A DNA stretch of 64,000 nt from Byssochlamys sp. IMV 00236 (Eukaryota; Ascomycota; Eurotiomycetes; Eurotiales; Thermoascaceae), in NCBI GenBank assembly GCA_001931875.2, contig MSJH02000512.1, positions 189,941 through 253,940 on the forward strand, given 5' to 3'. The notes beneath the pieces are model-generated. The model ran no database searches, had not been told where the DNA came from, and was given only the letters and a program-made list of their open reading frames with translations. Made by a program: the position numbers and the translations under genes. How positions within the stretch are numbered: position 1 is the stretch's first letter; each line of letters opens with the position of its first letter. Below are positions 60,612 to 64,000 of this stretch, piece by piece.

Positions 60612-63600
60612 CTATTTAACCAAGCTCGTTCTCAACTTCTCAACGTTACTCTTCAACTGTTTCGGCTGCATCGTCCAGTCTTCCGTCTTGATAAGTGAAG
60701 AACCTGTTTCCATAAACAAGTAATCTGCAACAGAGGCACGGATCTACAATACATCCATTAGCTACAGGGACTTACTTAGTGTGACGGGTTAGACGTATAC
60801 GCTGCGTACCTTAGGGTATGGATGCAGTAGCATGCTTGTTAACTTCTTCATGACATCTGTTTTAAGATGCTCCATTCTCGAGAATGACGCGTACACCTTG
60901 ATGGCTGCTTCTAGTCTTGCCATGTTTGAGGATTTGTAGTGTGCTTTTTGGACGAAGAAGAACACCTTGCGGAAACTGTAAGAGAATAAAAATAACTCGT
61001 TAGAAGTCTACCAAGAATAATGAAGGCTAGTCTCTCGCGGGGAAGACTTACATGGGTTCTGAATCGGTCGAACTGGAGGTGACACTGGTATCTAGCAAGA
61101 AGCTCAGCATATCCATGGCTGGAATTGCGTAGCGGTCATCTTCAAGATTGCTCTCAAGGACGAGCTGAGACTCTCTGATCAACTGTGCAACGACGGCTTC
61201 TCGTCGTTGCTTATCTTGGTCATTGATATACTCAATTAGCGCGGACCGCGAAGATCGAATCAGGTTCTCTGTTCCGGCACTTGCAGAGGTAACAAGGCCT
61301 TGGATAAGTGGTAAACGGAGCCAATCGACTTTCAGCAATTCTAGAAGTTGGCGGAAATAGTCAGGCGATGATACCAAGCTGAAATGCTCGTATTCTCTGT
61401 TTTAAAAGGGAAGATTAGTATATGCTAGCTCACGATTGTGAATAGATGGCCTACCTCTCCAAGGGTGGGAAGTCTTTCTGTGATTTCCAGAACTTTTGTA
61501 AACTCAGCCATGCCTGTAGGCGCACTTTGTCTAACTTTTCTGCCGAGAGACGACAAAGACAACCAACTAGGCGTTCAACGTATGCTGGTCTTGTCTCCTG
61601 GGCAGATAATCTCTCGAAGATAATGTCTGCAGCTTGTATAGCCTCAATTCGTACGAAAGAACCGACATCTCCACGTCGGTCCGTCGTATAGTCGGTCAAG
61701 AAGCGAACAAAATGATCCACAATTTGATCCGTGACATCTGAGTCGTATTAGTCCGATCTGTATATGCACCTATGATAGTACTCCAATGGCATACCTATTT
61801 CCGGCAAGACACCGACGGACAGACACTTTACAGCGGAGACTCGTTTCTCGATAAGCTCTTCCTCGCTCGTGCAACGTAGTAGCTCTTCAACGATTATCTT
61901 TCTTCCATTGCTGTCCACTGGAAGCCGCTGGAATACTGCTCCAAGAGCCGCAATCTGACCTCGACCAGTGGCCGACTTCCAGCATGCGTGAATATTGGCG
62001 AACCAACCCTGTACCGTTTCTTCTTGCTTTTCTAATGGCAACAGAGCGAACAGGGCTGAAGCTGCTTCAGATGAGGCTTCAATAGCGACGTCTTCTCCTC
62101 TGAAGATACATAGCAAAAGCACGTCGAGAGCCTTTTCAAGAAGTGCATCTGATGGCCGAGGACAACCAGGGGTGCCTTTACCAGAGAATGTGGACCGGGA
62201 AAGAGCAGAGATCAAGCGTGAAGACGCCTCAGCGCTGAGTTCTGGCCGTGAGGCTTGGAGTGTTAGATCTTCCTTGCTTGGACCGTATGGAGAATCGAAT
62301 ATGCGCCACAGGCCCGAGATCTCACTGGCTACATCAGATGCTTGCACTTTTCCATCTACGCCATTCTCACCTCCCCTGTAGCCGATAAAAGCGTCGATCG
62401 TGGCAGCAATCGACAGGAGACACCCGTGTCTCGTTTCAATGTCTCGCCGTGGGAGAGTGGAGAGCCTTTTATGCAGGCGGCGGAGAACAGCTTGTATAGT
62501 TTCGTAAGAGCCTTGGAGGCTCAACTCTCCTATAGCCGTCGCTGCTAGTCTGCGAGATTCCACATCGGGCGACCCAATTCCTCGCCAATGCATCAGTGAG
62601 TAGACGAGAGGACTCCAGTAGAGCTTGTCTAGAGATGCCGCTCCTTTGGAAACATCGATCATTGCTCTTGAACGTCGTGCAACTGCATGGTAGTCCACCA
62701 CCTGTACAAGTGGAATGCCCTCGTGAATGGTATTAGGATGACGGCCTACCAGCTCCTGTAGAGCAGCAGAAGCCCCTCGTCTGATATTACCGGAAGGATC
62801 AATGCAGGCAGCGCATATGAGTTCCACAGCAAGCATTTGTATCACGCTAGACTCTTCTTGGTCCGTCGGTACCTTAATCGAACTTGTATCCAAAGCCAAC
62901 AGCTCCGCGGTGCTGTATTTGCGAGACAAAGCCCAGATACCAAAACATGAGGCATCTCGTACTCCAGTACCCACAGAGCTTCCTGTAGAAGATCTCTGCT
63001 CGAAGCCCAATCCGGACATAAGAGATTGGAGAACTTCGGGAAGCTGACGAGTCGGGGGCGCCCTGCGGAAAAGAAGATGAGCGAGTGTCAACACCAAACC
63101 CTGCCATCTCTGAGCATCAACTGCGCTCAAGTTTCGTTTCAATTTCTTGCTGTCAAGTCCATGCGCTTCGAACGGTGCAATAAGAGTACCGTCCTCTTTC
63201 TCGTAGAGAATGTCCTCCTCTAATGAACCAATAACAGCCTCGATAATCTCAGCAGCCATGTCTGGCTCCAATTTCAGAGTGACAACACTGAGAGCTTTGC
63301 TTGCTGCAAAGCGTATCGGAGTATCCTTATCTGCTAGAGCCCTAAGGAAGTAGTCGATAGCATCTTCAAGAATGGAGGAGACTTTATCTTCCGGAAATTG
63401 CCATTGGGCCCTTTCATCCAATGATAAGACCAATACTGTCACAGTGCGAAGGATCTTGATAATCATTTTCCTTGCCAAAGCAGAGGATCTGATTGATTCG
63501 AAAACGTCCGACTCCTCTTGCGCGATACGAAGCGTTTGATCAAAAATAGGAATCACCAGAGGAGCGAGATCTTCAACTTGCCCCGATGCGACAAGTCGTG

Positions 63601-64000
63601 CAAGGAATGACAACGCCCCTATGCATGTATATACAGCAGGAGCCTCATTGCCTGGCTTTGGTAGAACAAGAGAAAATGCCCAATCCGTAAGTTGTCGCAG
63701 TAGCTGCAAGCGCTGCATATCGGGACGCAAGGCTAATCTGGCCATGACTGCTGTCGCCGCTTCTCTCTCTTTCGATGAAGCAACAACATATTTCAAAGAG
63801 ACAGATAGCACAGATGCAGATATTCTGGGAATATCCGGAGACAGCTGTCCTAGTACGGCCAGATTGTCATGCGGAATGGGAATGTCATCAGACGACACAG
63901 ATGCCAAGTCGAAAGGACAAAGCAGAAGATGTGATAGCCATGTCAACATGACATATCTCTCCTCCCAAATGAGAGGCTGAATCCCGCCCTTGGTGGAAGT
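60612..64000 (-). CDS. Tubulin-specific chaperone D (cofactor D, Alp1/Cin1 family), 5' end outside window
   Basis: Cofactor D binds beta-tubulin and works with cofactors C and E to assemble alpha/beta heterodimers. Minus-strand exons are 64000(open)-61795, 61737-61455, 61396-61052, 60975-60810 and 60743-60612. The visible part is 1043 residues; about 150-200 N-terminal residues should lie beyond the right edge, given a family size near 1200. The marker ERYVMLTWLSHLLLCPFDLASV opens the visible part, and HEAT/ARM-like helical repeats follow. The C-terminus reads IRASVADYLFMETGSSLIKTEDW, typical of the family end. An in-frame ATG at 63949 is internal, not the start, because the conserved sequence continues upstream to the window edge. 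It shares the microtubule theme with the dynein gene at the other end of the window. Confidence 0.9.

Overview
This window is nuclear DNA of a filamentous ascomycete. The evidence is short spliceosomal introns of about 45-100 bases (GT..AG, often with CTRAC-like branch sites), intron-bearing tRNA genes, and a gene set typical of Pezizomycotina: NUDA-type dynein, Svf1, Gea-type Sec7 and a Bud3-like RhoGEF. Protein flavour and gene architecture look like Eurotiomycetes (Aspergillus/Penicillium relatives), but I cannot fix the genus from sequence alone.

Layout, left to right: cytoplasmic dynein heavy chain (386-13544, +); a membrane-anchored GNAT-like protein with a 5' exon I reconstruct (14337-15658, +); an AT-rich gene desert with two intron-bearing tRNA-Leu(AAG) genes (15.7-18.2 kb); Svf1 (-) divergent from mitochondrial ribosomal protein uL11m (+); a HAL/NPR-type Ser/Thr kinase (22778-25415, +) whose start codon is overlapped by a tiny CxxC..CxxC uORF; a mitochondrial S-adenosylmethionine carrier (+) convergent with a DUF985 cupin (-); an AT-rich, less conserved segment with two convergent nucleotidyltransferase-like genes (30.1-32.1 kb) and a tRNA-Gln; a WDR48/Bun107-like WD40 protein; an F-box protein; and a nuclear-encoded TilS-like tRNA-lysidine synthase.

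The right part holds a Bud3-like RhoGEF (-) divergent from the Arf-GEF Gea (+), a tRNA-Gly(GCC), a two-RRM U1A/U2B''-like spliceosomal protein (+), V-ATPase subunit D (-) divergent from splicing factor Syf1 (+), and the 3' part of tubulin cofactor D (-), which runs off the right edge.

Exon models were built by hand from frame continuity, splice consensus and family knowledge. Every spliced model is divisible by three. Most genes are housekeeping functions: microtubule motor and tubulin folding, polarity and septation, Golgi traffic, splicing, V-ATPase and mitochondrial translation. No mobile element, CRISPR array or secondary-metabolite cluster is evident. The most unusual features are a set of 7-, 10- and 11-nt microexons in two neighbouring genes, a stop-free 60-nt intron hidden inside the Bud3-like frame, two upstream ORFs with possible regulatory roles, and the nucleotidyltransferase-like gene pair.
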